A stretch of 64,000 nt of DNA from Edolisoma coerulescens. Lineage: Eukaryota > Chordata > Aves > Passeriformes > Campephagidae. This document shows positions 10,663 through 21,765 of this stretch, one piece after another. The notes under the pieces were generated by a model, which had not been told where the DNA came from, ran no database searches, and worked only from the letters and a program-made list of their open reading frames with translations. The position numbers and the translations under genes were made by a program. Every line of letters begins with the position of its first letter. Positions within the stretch are counted from its first letter, which is position 1. The stretch covers positions 558,001-622,000 of the forward strand of contig VWZW01005505.1 of the NCBI GenBank assembly GCA_013397115.1, written 5' to 3'.

Positions 10663-13600
10663 CACCTGAATATTGAAACTGAGGAAAAATTATTAATTTT
10701 CATAATGTGTAGTTGTACACACCACTTTTACTGAAAGCCTTTATAATTAGTCTAGTCAATGCTGTTTAAATCCCCTTTGATTTTTAAAAATACCTTAATT
10801 GAAATACTTCACTAGAATTAAATTTAGGTTGAGATTTTTCCCCCCTCATCTGCTTGAACTGAGCACTGAGGGAACTTGAAGACATTGGCAGACAGCCTTC
10901 CAGCAGTACTGTGTTGTTCTCTGGCTGTGGATGTATCCTTTTGCAAAACACAACATATTCCCTGTCCCCAGCAATGGTGGAAAGCTAAAACATTTGAGTA
11001 AAGTTGTTGCTACTATCATCTACTCATGAACATTAATGCCGCAAACTTTGGCAATAGTATTTCATTGGCAAACTTGTAGCAACCTTAGTGCTTTTAAAAT
11101 TTGTTTTAAAAATTACTTCTAATCATAAATATGCTTTGTTTACTTCCTATCGTTGATCAACATGGGCACTGCCCAGAGTGGCACTTCGCTAACTCTATGT
11201 CTTTGAAGCATCAGCACTTAGTGGGAAAGATTCTTCTGAAGGCTTGGAAGAGTAGAAAAAATCGTCATCAACCTAACTGCAAAAGTGTTCAAGTTGAACC
11301 TGGCAGCCATTTCTATAGTGGTAACCCAGTTGCTGACAGTCAAGTACCTCACTTCTGGTTCAGAGGCTACCCCAGCTTTATGAACCATGATTAAGGACCA
11401 CATCACTCCAGTTGCTGTTGCAAAGCAATCATGTGGATAGAAGATATTCACTAGAAAGTCAGCATTTCTTTTCTGTATGCTGTTTCTGTATAGACCTCTG
11501 TCTAGACAATGTAGTAAAACCTCTAGTTTACACTTCATATTTAAAGTAAAGGAATCTGAACAATGATGGTGAAACTGTCCTTTTAGCCAAGCAATGATCT
11601 GCAAAAGTATCTCCTTCTCATCATTAGAGACAAATTTGTTAACTGTCTTATAAGAAAATCGGAATCAAAATAGCCTCATAGGGTGGTTGGTGTTCAGTCT
11701 GACTAAAGCAGCATCTTTGTGTACCACAAGAATAATACAACATTCAGCTTTCTATTTGCATCACTTAAAGGTGTAAAACAGTAGTAAAATAAAGAAACTA
11801 TATCTTTGATTGCCTGTGCCCTGTGGCTTGTAGCAAGCGTGAGAATGTTTTTCTGTGTTCATGACACTGCTTCTGCTTACTGTATGTAACTAAGGAAAGT
11901 GTTAACCATACTAAACTTTCTGTTGATAACTCTAACAGGCTGGCTTGATTTCTACTTTAAAATATCTATGCACATATTTGTTATTACACTTCTCTTATTC
12001 AGTCATTATCTAAGTCAACAGAGCGATCTTCATCAAGACAGCTTGTATTTATCACACTTCATGTACTTAAATTGTATGTCACCCTGTTAAGTAAAGTCCA
12101 AGGAAATTCTTGATTGATTCTGAAGTTAACCATATGGTTATCTAGCAAGTCAGCAGAAACTAAATTCATTACCAAAATCACTTTTACGTAATTATTATTA
12201 ACTAGTCTTGTTTTAATGCTTATTTTCTGTAGTCTTTGGCTGGGTTAAAATGGCGATGGTAATTTAGTGGTCACCATTTGTAATATAACCAAAGCCCACT
12301 AGTGTGTGAACAAGGGCACAAATCTCAAAATATTTCAGAGAGAGCTAGCTTTCTGACAGCTAAACTGAAATAAAACATGATTATGACACTATGTAATTCT
12401 GTATCTTTTATTGAAACTCTAAGAAGTGAAACCAAGCTGTTCCTTATGTGCTACCCCTTTCCACCAGAATAAGGGGAAAAAAACCTGTAATATTTTTCCC
12501 AACAACACCTAACCACTTTCAGTCACTTTTTTTTTTTTTGTAGGAACAGGAAAAGCTCAAACCAAAGTAGAAAAAAAAAATTGCAAGGATTATAACTGCA
12601 GTTGTAAAAGCAAACTGTGAGAAATTAGATTTTTCTTTTTTGGGTATCTGCATTTTGATATGTTCCATATTTGCATGATCCTATACTGTTTTTCCCAAAG
12701 CTCTTCTGCCTCACTGAGCAAGGAATGTGCTCTGGGCATGAATGGGGATCACTTAGTGCAGGCTGCTGTTAGTCATTAGACCCCTCCCAGATTTCTGGCA
12801 GAATTTGCAAAATGTGTAATAAAGAAAGCAGATGCTATCAGAAGGACTTTTCCATTTATTAAAATTTTGCTGTGCAGAAATGGATTCTAGATCCTATCAT
12901 AGACTTCCTACAGGGTACTGCACATCCCCTAAAATGTATTTCTCAAAGTTGGTACCAAGAGGTGTATTCCCTGTTTCTGGGTCCTTGGAGCTGGCTTGAA
13001 ACTTTGTTGTCCATTTAAAGAATGATGAAAATTCACAACTTCAAACATTTCCATGGTTGTAATATTAAGCTGTGTCATGAACATCGAAGGACCTATATGA
13101 TTCTGTTTTTCTGTGCAAATAGGGCTCAGCATCTTAAATTGTGTACTCAGATCATTGGATTCTTTTACTTTAGTCCTATGCCTGCTTGACAGAGAATTTT
13201 AGGCATAGCCTTGAAACAATATAACTTCCTAGACTTTTGACTCTTGCTGAAGTTTTTAACTCCCAAGCTAGGCACTCGAAATTCTCAAATGAATATTTTT
13301 CTCTGTGAGGCAGCTAAAAGGGAAGCTGCTACTTTTCACTAGCTTGCATATGGAGACTCAAGACTGACCTGTAGATCAAGATGGAGTGTATGTGCTGCCA
13401 GAAAAAGAGCACAAGAGCACGATGTAGGTACTGAAACGTCAAGCTCTTATGAGGCCAGTTTCCTGTGCAATGCCATCAGAATCACAGTAGTGGTGACAAG
13501 AGCACATTCATAAAACCATAGAGGACTTGAGAACTTTTAAGCACTGCTCTTTCTGGAGTAAGTGTCAATAATCTACACTAGGATTCCTTGTAAATCATTC

Positions 13601-14473
13601 ATTTTGCTTCCGAGTCTTTGACCCAGCCCCATCCATCTGCTCCAGCTCCTAAGACAATTATAGATAATTATCTCCTGCCCCACAGGTGGGGTTTGAAATT
13701 GATAGTAATGAGTGAAACTCATACAACAGTGATGAGTATCACACAAAAGCTCAGAGGGTAACGACAATATAGTCCAAAATGCCTTGGACCACTCTGTGCC
13801 AGGGTGATTGAAAAAGCTGTTGGGTCATCCCAGCTTGCTCCTGTGGTTGGAATAAGGGATGATCTGGAAAAAAGAAGGAATCATGCAGCTGAAGATTGTA
13901 GCACATGATATATAAAACCACCTAGTTGAAATTTATCTAGCATTTGTAAATCCTGATCACTTGATTTTGCAACTTTGAAGAGCAAATTACAAGAGCAAAT
14001 TAAAAACAAAGAAAAAAGATACATTTTGTATATCTTTGAGAACTGGCGGTGGTGCTTTATCAGTCAAACACCTGCAGGTTTTTAACCACTAGTCAGTGTA
14101 GTTCAAACCCATTACATGTTAGGTCCCACTTGAGCTGATATGCTTATTGAGTTGTACAGCATCTGGATGGCATCACTGAATAACACTGGATGTCATGCAG
14201 ATTTGAGAGTCATTTGATGGCCAAAGTTCTGATACATTATTTTTAAAAGGGATGTAACACTTCAGGGCTTTGGAAACAACTTGTTAAATTGGCTAAAAAT
14301 TAATAAGAAATCAGAGTTCTATTAGGTTTCTCTGCTTGCTCTGCATACCACCAGGATATCAAGGCATGATGAATATATGTAATATTGCCCTTGCAAAGGA
14401 GAGTTCAAAACACATTGGACAGCACTGCTTATATTCAAAGCTCACCCTGCAGCAGGGTTTTCGTATTGGATGT
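10663..14473. other. Unique noncoding DNA with one unexplained long frame
   Basis: No repeats or genes are recognised with confidence. A 148-codon minus-strand frame at 11218-11664 is listed separately. Poly-T and poly-A runs occur near 12527-12539 and 12570-12580. Confidence 0.55.
11218..11664 (-). other. Unassigned 148-codon open frame, possible old retrocopy
   Basis: The frame is open from just after a stop at 11665-11667 to a stop at 11218-11220 on the minus strand. The composition is mixed, with Trp, His and Cys spread through it, and contains no low-complexity stretch. An internal Met gives a 128-residue product. I do not recognise the protein. No splice sites or poly-A tail define it, and the opposite strand is also fairly open (11131-11394). 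It may be chance, a decayed retrocopy or part of an old transposable element. Confidence 0.2.
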
Positions 14474-14636
14474 TGTCTTGGTTTGAGACAAATTTAGGAG
14501 GAAACGTCCTGAAATGAATGTCTCCTCTAAAGAAAAGGCAGGTTTCGGCACTCCCTCCCCCACCGATACAAAAGGAATTTTCTTGGACAAAAGTGAAAAA
14601 AACCTATTTATTTAACAAAGTGACCACAGGGCAAAG

Positions 14637-14688
14637 NNNNNNNNNNNNNNNNNNNNNNNNNNNNNNNNNNNNNNNNNNNNNNNNNNNN
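14637..14688. other. Assembly gap (52 N)
   Basis: A run of 52 undetermined bases lies inside the LTR. The true length of missing sequence cannot be known from the window. The gap probably reflects GC-rich or repetitive sequence that was hard to assemble. Confidence 0.99.
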
Positions 14689-14847
14689 CCTTGATGCGGA
14701 GGAAGCTGGTGGATTTAGAGTTCCCTCTGCAGCTGGCTCAGCCCCTGCCGAGGTCCGAGGCTGGGATGTGGCGTCCCCGCAGCCTCCCAGCCGGCCCATG
14801 GGGTCCAAGGGTCTGGTTCTCGGACCACAGCTAGGCTGGACAGTTCC

Positions 14848-14894
14848 AGGAGGAGAAGAAGAAGAAGAAGAAGAAGAAGACGAAGAAGAAGAAG
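14848..14894. repeat. (GAA)n microsatellite inside the LTR
   Basis: A nearly pure GAA repeat, interrupted by a GAC and a CGA, gives CTT repeats on the minus strand. It explains the acidic Glu run in the plus frame and the Phe run in the minus frame here. Confidence 0.93.
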
Positions 14895-15163
14895 TTACCG
14901 GAGGATTTCGGTATGCCGGTATGCAGTCCTGGGAAAAAACTTCTTGCCTCAGCTAACAGGCTGGCTAAAAGCAGGGATCCACTCGGCTCTGCAGAGGTGA
15001 GAACGCATGAGTGTGTGTGAGCTTGCACACAAACCGCACTGAGGAATTTTCCCGGCTTCCCCTGTCCTTTTCCTCGGACCCAGCTTAAAGCTGCGGGACC
15101 CATTTCAGGGCATAAAGTAGACAACAGGGGAATACAGTAATATCATAAAATCACCCCAAGACA

Positions 15164-18100
15164 ATGTTCTGACTGCACTGGCTGTCGTGAAAACAGGAGG
15201 TCACTTACTGACATTTCTTTAAGGATTCTGACTCTAATAATACTTAATCTGCAAATAAATGTATTTAATTTATCATTATAAAATTTATTTACCAAAACAC
15301 CATTTTGATAGCCGTTATAAATTCTTTTCTTTAAGTATGTTCAGTCACTTTCGCAAGAACAACTACTTCAGTATTGTCCATCTAATTTCTAAGTGATATC
15401 CACAGCAGGACAATCTGTTGTACAATGGCAGCTAGGGTGATACTCTTCTTGACTTTTCTAATTATTTGAGGTTTTTTAGGTTGTGCTGAGAAAGACTACA
15501 AGGATATTCAGTGCAGAATGTTACAAGATGGAAAGGTACAGAATCAAAGACTTGCCTGCAGGCACCAATGCCCCTTGTTACAGCAGTTCTTTTTACTTGC
15601 ACAATTAGGATACTTGTTTGAGCCTGATAAGATTTCAGTGTATATCACAGTTTTTCTATTTTATATTTATACCCTGTGACAGCACTATTCATATGGAATG
15701 CACAGGGCTAATTGGTTCATGTCCTAATAGGAATAAGTTTGCTGATGTCACTTGTGATAAATGGTTGTGCATTACAACTTTCCCCTTATATAGGGGAAAT
15801 ATATACATAGTTATAGTAATGAGAGAGGACATTGCTAGGATCCTATGGCACAGAAAGCATCTTATTTTCTTTAAGTGCCCTCTAAAGAAAAAAAAATCCT
15901 TTTAAGGTGGAAAGGAATGAGAGCGATAACACTGAACACTGAACAGATTCACATTAAGTTTAGACTTTCTCACCTTTGCAAAGCACTACATCTGCATACA
16001 ATAAAATAAGACTTGGATCTACATATAGTAGTTTTCAGTTATCTGAAAATACATGTTCTAGGAGTATGTTCAAAAAAAGAATATAACTGACACTAAGTTT
16101 CTGTTAAAAGAATTCTGTCAAGGGAAAGAAGAAAAGAAACTAAAGAAGCTGTACATCACTGGTATGTGGTGTAATTAGCTGTGGCAGGTCTTTAATTGTC
16201 ATAGACAAGATGACAGAAGCTACTTATATCAGTTTTGTGGACTATTTATATACCAAAGTCATTATGACCCTTGAGCTTGTTTAAAAAAAAATTAAATTTC
16301 ATTAATGAATTCTCAATTTTTAGGCAGAAGGCATAGCCTAAAGCAATTTTAACCCAAGTCTGTGATGCGTAAGTGAACTAAAGATACCTAAAATTAAGCT
16401 GAGAAATCCCTTTAGGAGAGGAAATGCCACTAATGTAGAATAAGCTATGAAGGTACCTGTTTTTTCGCTTCTGGTGTGCAGGAGCTGTGATGGAAAAAGA
16501 GGGATTTCTGCTGGAAGAAAAAAAAGTGGTTCAAAAAGCAACTGGAAGTGGAAAAATGTTAAAGCAACTTGCTATTGCTACTGTCTGATAGTTGCCTAAA
16601 ATTGTTATGTTTCCAGGTAATGAAATTATGCAGATGGGCTTGGAATCTTTGGAAAGATGCAGTAAAAGCAATGTGTGAACATTAGAGTATGTCTAGTAAA
16701 GATTCCTGAAGTTGGCTTTAAAGATTTTTAATTCTGCTTCAGTAGCTCATATTTACAACATGTATCTTTCTATTCAGAGACAGCCAGGATGCACACAAGA
16801 GACAAGGAAAACATGAAAAAGATGAGTATTTTTCTTTGAACCTCTGAGACTGCGATGCAGAAAAGAAAGCAGTGTTGGCACGGAGAAGGGGATGATGCCA
16901 GGGAAAGGGAGGATCCAAATGCCACTATCCTTTTTGGGCTACACACAGCTTCAGTGGGAAACAAACTCTTGAAAAACAGATTCTACTGTGGAAGAAAACA
17001 AAGGTGTGAACAAAAGTGAACTAAAAGAACTGTGAAAAGCTATAGAGGAACTAGAAACCAAGAAGTTGTAACTCCTGCAGATTTCAGAGATAGGATCTTT
17101 TATTGAGATAAAATCTTCATTACATAAGGGGAGAATCTGAAAGCAATGCCACACACAGGGTGAATGTTCCAGAGTCTTTAGATCTGTCTTTTAGACACTT
17201 TTACAAAGAAAACTTTGATAGGCTCTTGATGTCCTAGCCAAAGATGTTACCACAACCTCTGAAATAATCAAAACAATTTTATAATCTATAGTTTACAGAG
17301 ATAAAAGCCATACAGTTTTTTACAGTAATATATTTGCACATATACTTACTTCTCAGATTATTCTTGTGCTTCTTAGATGTGATCCAGCAAGATAACCAAC
17401 AAAATAATTATAAGAATGCTGGTGCCTGCATAAATTCCTATTTACTTAGAAGTCAGTAGGCAACCTCCAAATTCAAATTTACGCATCCCTGAACACATGA
17501 TGTGTGTTGAGGGATCAGAATCAAATTAAAGCTCTAAGTCACAGTATCAGAAATGGCTATACAAGCCAAGGCTGTTTATCCACCAAAGTTAGAAAGATGT
17601 ATGTTAATAATCCAAAACTGAAAGAAACACTGAATAAACCAGATTTTGTTTTTGGGAAAAAAAAAAAATTACATAATGTTATATTATTTGCTGATGGAAA
17701 CCTACTTATTCTGTAATGCTGATGTTTATACAGTGGTTTTGTACTTCTACAGTTGTCTTTTTTATAGTCTTTAAATGAATAAAATAGTCTTTGCCACTAC
17801 AGTACAGTAAAAGCTCCCTAAATCATTATAGCCCTCAGAGAAATCTGATAGAAAAAGCGGTTATGCAATTTCTGTTTTACTTACAGTATAATTAAAGTAA
17901 TTATTGTAGCTGTTACAGTAGCACACCTTTTATAATTCCATAGCTGAAGTGAGATTTTGGATAAATAATAGCTATCTAGTGCACTGACTGGGGACATTAT
18001 TTACTTTTACAAGCTATTGATTACCTTACAATTCACAAAAGAAGGAAAACCACAAACTAGCTTGCAAAGGAAAACAATATAGACTCAAAATAAATAATAT

Positions 18101-21100
18101 GGCCAAGTACAGGTTCAGTGGGTACTTCTTTCATATAATACTATAAATGCATGTTTACAAATGCATATGCAAAGCACTTAATTTTTAAAATATCATTTCT
18201 ATGCCAATCCACGTCTGTTTTTCATTTTTAAATTGCCTAGGTAACTTCTCCCTCAATGCACTTCTTTGTATGTGTTTTTAAAAACAAAAAGTAATTTCGT
18301 ATGTACTTATGTCAGAAAAATAATTTTAAAAATCTTCAGTTTGCTTTTTCTGAAATTACTTTATCTCTGCAGCTCACACAAACTTGATTGTTTTTCAATT
18401 AAGTGAACGTGTCCTTGGCATGAAACAAAACCCTATATGGCTGCAGTGAAATGTCTCATATTTTTAGAGACAAACCAAGGCACAAAGGTTTTCACTGTCT
18501 GGCAGTAACTTACAGAGCACTTGCCATTGACAGTTCATGATTCTAAGAGTTATCAAACTAGAACAAAGAAAAGGCTGAAGTATTTCCCTGGTCCTGGGGA
18601 ACTGATGCAAAAACCAATTGATACAGCACCGGTAGGCCATTATACCCTAAAAAGCTTAAAATTCTACCTGGTAAATGAAAAAAAGTGAGATGTTTCATAG
18701 ATCTTTTATAGTATTCAACTGAATTTTCCTGAAAATGAAAATGCCAGCTATTCTTTGGGTTGCAGAGAGAGGGGAAAAAAAGTTGATAAAAAAAGAATCG
18801 TCAATCTTTTTTCACTTTCCCTATAGAAATAATTTCTTATACTAAAATTTAATGCCTCTTATTAAAATCTTTGATTGTAGCATCTAATGAGAATAGAAAT
18901 AGAATAGTCCCCATATTGTTCCCCTTTATAACAAATGTAGCTACTAAAATTTAATAGATGAAATGTTTATTTGCTTTTTAGAAATTCTAGATGATCAGCA
19001 TAACTACTTTTATTTTGAAGAGGTGCTATTGAAAAACTAAGAAAGGGATTTCTGCCTCTGAATTTCTGAATCAAAAACATAGGAACATATTAACTTTGGA
19101 ATATCATTTTCCATCTACAATTTCCATCAACACTATGGTCATCATTTCCTTCTGTGGACCATACCCATAAACTTTCCTACTTGGAGTAAAGCAAACTGAT
19201 TTTCCATTCACAATGTGTTCAAAACCAGAAGTCTTGAGAGAAATTGCATAGTCTTCCGCAGTTCTTTTCTTTGAACTTAACCAGAGAAGGTTGTAGTCCA
19301 AGGATTTATTTTCCAGGTCCTTGACAAGTCACTGCAAATTTTTTTATCTTTTTCTTTTTAAAGAATGTCAAGGAGTCTTATGTGTCTAAAAATGCGTTTC
19401 AGTTTGATCCAGTTACTTATAAAGCTTAATTAATTTTAATTCATTTAATGATTTTTCTCTGCATTTACTAATTAGCAGAAGTATAATAAACAAGATTATA
19501 TTTGTGCATTTATAACCTACCTTTCTTTCTCATGGCCATCAGCCTAGATACGGTTGCAGAAGTACAACCAATAAATTCAAAGCTAGGGTTTCAGTTGTGC
19601 ATTAAGGAAGTTTCTGAATGGCATCTCTGACACTTGTATAGCACTAAGTACATCCAGCCACTTTGTTCCAGCTCATGCAAATGCCAAGCTGTCTCTGCTG
19701 AAAATTTTTTTTCCTCTTTTATTATGGTTTTCTGAGAAAGATTTACCTTGATAGGACAGAGGGACAACAAAAATACTGCAAAATACTGCACAAACATAGT
19801 TCCTAATGAAACACATGTATCTTCAAATATGAGCAGTTTGAAAGATCTATTTAATAAATTCTCAAGAAACAAAATTTTCAATTATCCCTATCTTATTTAA
19901 ATATCCACCCGGATGTTGAATCATTGCCATTCTGAAAATGTAAATTCGTTTCATGCATCCCAACCCTGTTATGAAACACTAAAACTATGCTATGCATTTT
20001 CTGGCTGATCACATATTTGACACTCGGCACCCTACATATCTCCTCATATATACTCTATCCACATGTCCATTTTACACCTCCCCAAAATATTAGCACTATT
20101 TCTGTTTTAAAAGTATTTTTTTGCAACTCCTCTCAGATAAAAACTGCTTCTGTGGTCAAGGAACAATCCAGATAAAACTTTCCCTGAAGTGTCAGTTGAA
20201 TTCCACAGGCTTGGCAATGTTTTCACATACTACCCTCTCTTGCATTCTGACCTAAAATTTCATCTGTACCATTAGAAGCTTTAAAAGTTAAAAGTTACTC
20301 TCCAAAGTTAACCTATCATACATCCTCAAACTTCATGGTATTACAGGGATGTCAATACGCAATATTATTTACTAACAAGTAGCATTCTCTGACCGTTCGA
20401 GAAGGGGAAGCGTGAAATGCAATTTTGATAGTGACAGCTGTACCTATGAAGGAGAAAATTCAGCATTGCAAAAATGAATCTACATCATTCATTACCATAT
20501 TACATCACTTGTAAAAGTCTTCTAAGGAAGGCTGATCATGAATCCTGCTTCCAGGAGTGGAAGAGCTGTGGGGTGAGAACATTGGAACACTATTCTATAA
20601 GATCCTCCCAGCCTTCTGCAAGTTACAGAAGGTTTTTTGAACCATAGAAAATTTGGGTATGTCACGCAATCCACGGCAAGATGTTCCATGTAATATAGAA
20701 TCAATCTGCTATGTTATACTAGCTAAAGGTACTATACTTTGTTAATTTGCATTTGTATCTGGGAAAAAGTTCAGTTCTGCAGAACTGTATGCATGTATAC
20801 AGATATTTATAAACTGCAAATAGCACACTGGACTGGGCTGATGTAGGCAGTCATACAAACGCTTCAGTTTAGATTAAGATGCTTAAATTAGCCTTAGGAA
20901 ATCTATGCCAGAAGCCATTATGAAAGAAAACACTTTCTAGTTCACCTCTGACCTTCATTCTTTCACATACCATAAAGCCAAAAGCAGGAAGTTAATGGCA
21001 TAACTCTTCAGTAAGCTATTGTCTAGGCGCCTGCTGGATTTTTTTTTAATCTAAACAACTTCTGAAGAATTAGCAGGTGAGAATTGCCAGATATTTTCAT

Positions 21101-21595
21101 AACGAAATATTAAAAAAAAAAAAAAAATATTCCAGACTCTCTGAACTCTTTTTGCCTTTCTCTTTTACACTACATACCATTTTTGTTAATTCCTCTTAGG
21201 AACACAAGGTTCTATTGAATGTCGTTCATACTCCTTGACCATAGGTTGAATACTGAAAACAGTTCATGCACAGCAGAGATAATGTTCTATGCTGCAAAAT
21301 ATAAACCTTTAACACCCCACTCCTCCAAATAAAAGCAAATAGCAGACCCTTTGAATAAAACTGAATTTACCAGTTGCTGGAGAAGCCAACAGACATATAC
21401 TAGAAAGTACCTGAGAACCCATTCTTGGTTTTTAGACAGCACTACCTTTCTTATTAAGTGGTGGAGAGAAATGTTGGCAGAGACTATTCTACTAGCAGAT
21501 GGCACTTAAGTTGGAATTAAATACTGCAACAGTATCCCATTTGGACACTATTCAAGAATGAATGCTTCCATGCAAGAAATTACTTAGTAAACCAG
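15164..21595. other. AT-rich unique DNA
   Basis: No repeat family is recognised with confidence. Frames are short. One coding-like frame at 19104-19328 on the minus strand is described separately. Homopolymer runs occur, for example a 16-base A run near 21112-21127. Confidence 0.55.
19104..19328 (-). other. Coding-like 74-codon frame, possible exon or pseudogene fragment
   Basis: The minus-strand frame opens after a stop at 19329-19331 and ends at 19104. Its composition is unusually protein-like for this AT-rich region, and it includes LLWLSSKKRTAEDYAISLK followed by TSGFEHI. The pattern of hydrophobic strand, (R)TAEDY, helix and SGF is reminiscent of the C-terminal tail of class I methyltransferases (O-methyltransferase-like), but this is pattern similarity only. 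No convincing polypyrimidine acceptor precedes it and no neighbouring exon is seen, so a pseudogene fragment is at least as likely as a terminal exon. Confidence 0.25.
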
Positions 21596-21765
21596 GACTT
21601 CTCAGGCTGGAAAAGAGATGGCTGAGTGGGAATGTGATAGAAGTTCATAGGCATGAATAGAAATCAATTGTCCAATGTCTTTTATACCAAAAGAATTAGC
21701 TTGTAAGTGAGGGTTACTAAATGCAAAACAGGCACACGTGCATCTGGAAAGATGTAAATTCTGTC
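21596..21765 (+). mobile_element. Old CR1-L-like LINE fragment
   Basis: The sequence CTCAGGCTGGAAAAGAGATG and the following GATAGAAGTTCATA resemble the region near the end of the reverse transcriptase in old CR1 subfamilies, in plus orientation. Similarity fades after about 21765. It is too diverged to give exact limits. Confidence 0.6.

Larger units (their letters stand above)
14474..15163 (-). mobile_element. Solo LTR of an endogenous retrovirus
   Basis: The element starts TGTCTTGG and ends CCAAGACA, a perfect 8-bp terminal inverted repeat with the TG...CA ends of retroviral LTRs. It is about 690 bp including a 52-base run of N. The interior is far more GC-rich than its surroundings, and no internal viral genes or second LTR are present, so it is best read as a solo LTR left by recombination. 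The minus orientation is inferred from an AATAAA on the minus strand at 14612-14607 about 130 bp before that strand's 3' end, and from the pyrimidine-rich (CTT)n on that strand. The frames overlapping it are not genes. Confidence 0.85.
14470..15167. repeat. 4-bp target site duplication flanking the LTR
   Basis: ATGT at 14470-14473 directly precedes the LTR and ATGT at 15164-15167 directly follows it. A 4-bp duplication is typical of gamma/ERV1-like integrases, whereas ERVL and ERVK types usually give 5 or 6. Four bases can match by chance, so this supports the boundary call but does not prove it. Confidence 0.65.

Noticed and set aside
10383..10676. 97-codon Phe/Leu-rich frame that looks like membrane segments
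   Set aside because: It is a translated T/G-rich low-complexity tract.
14608..14808. Minus-strand frame through the N gap
   Set aside because: Contains unknown residues from the gap and lies inside an LTR.
19305..19335. MIR/tRNA-SINE-like words (GGTCCTTGACAAGTCACTG)
   Set aside because: Only a short partial match to the SINE core; the surrounding sequence does not continue it.
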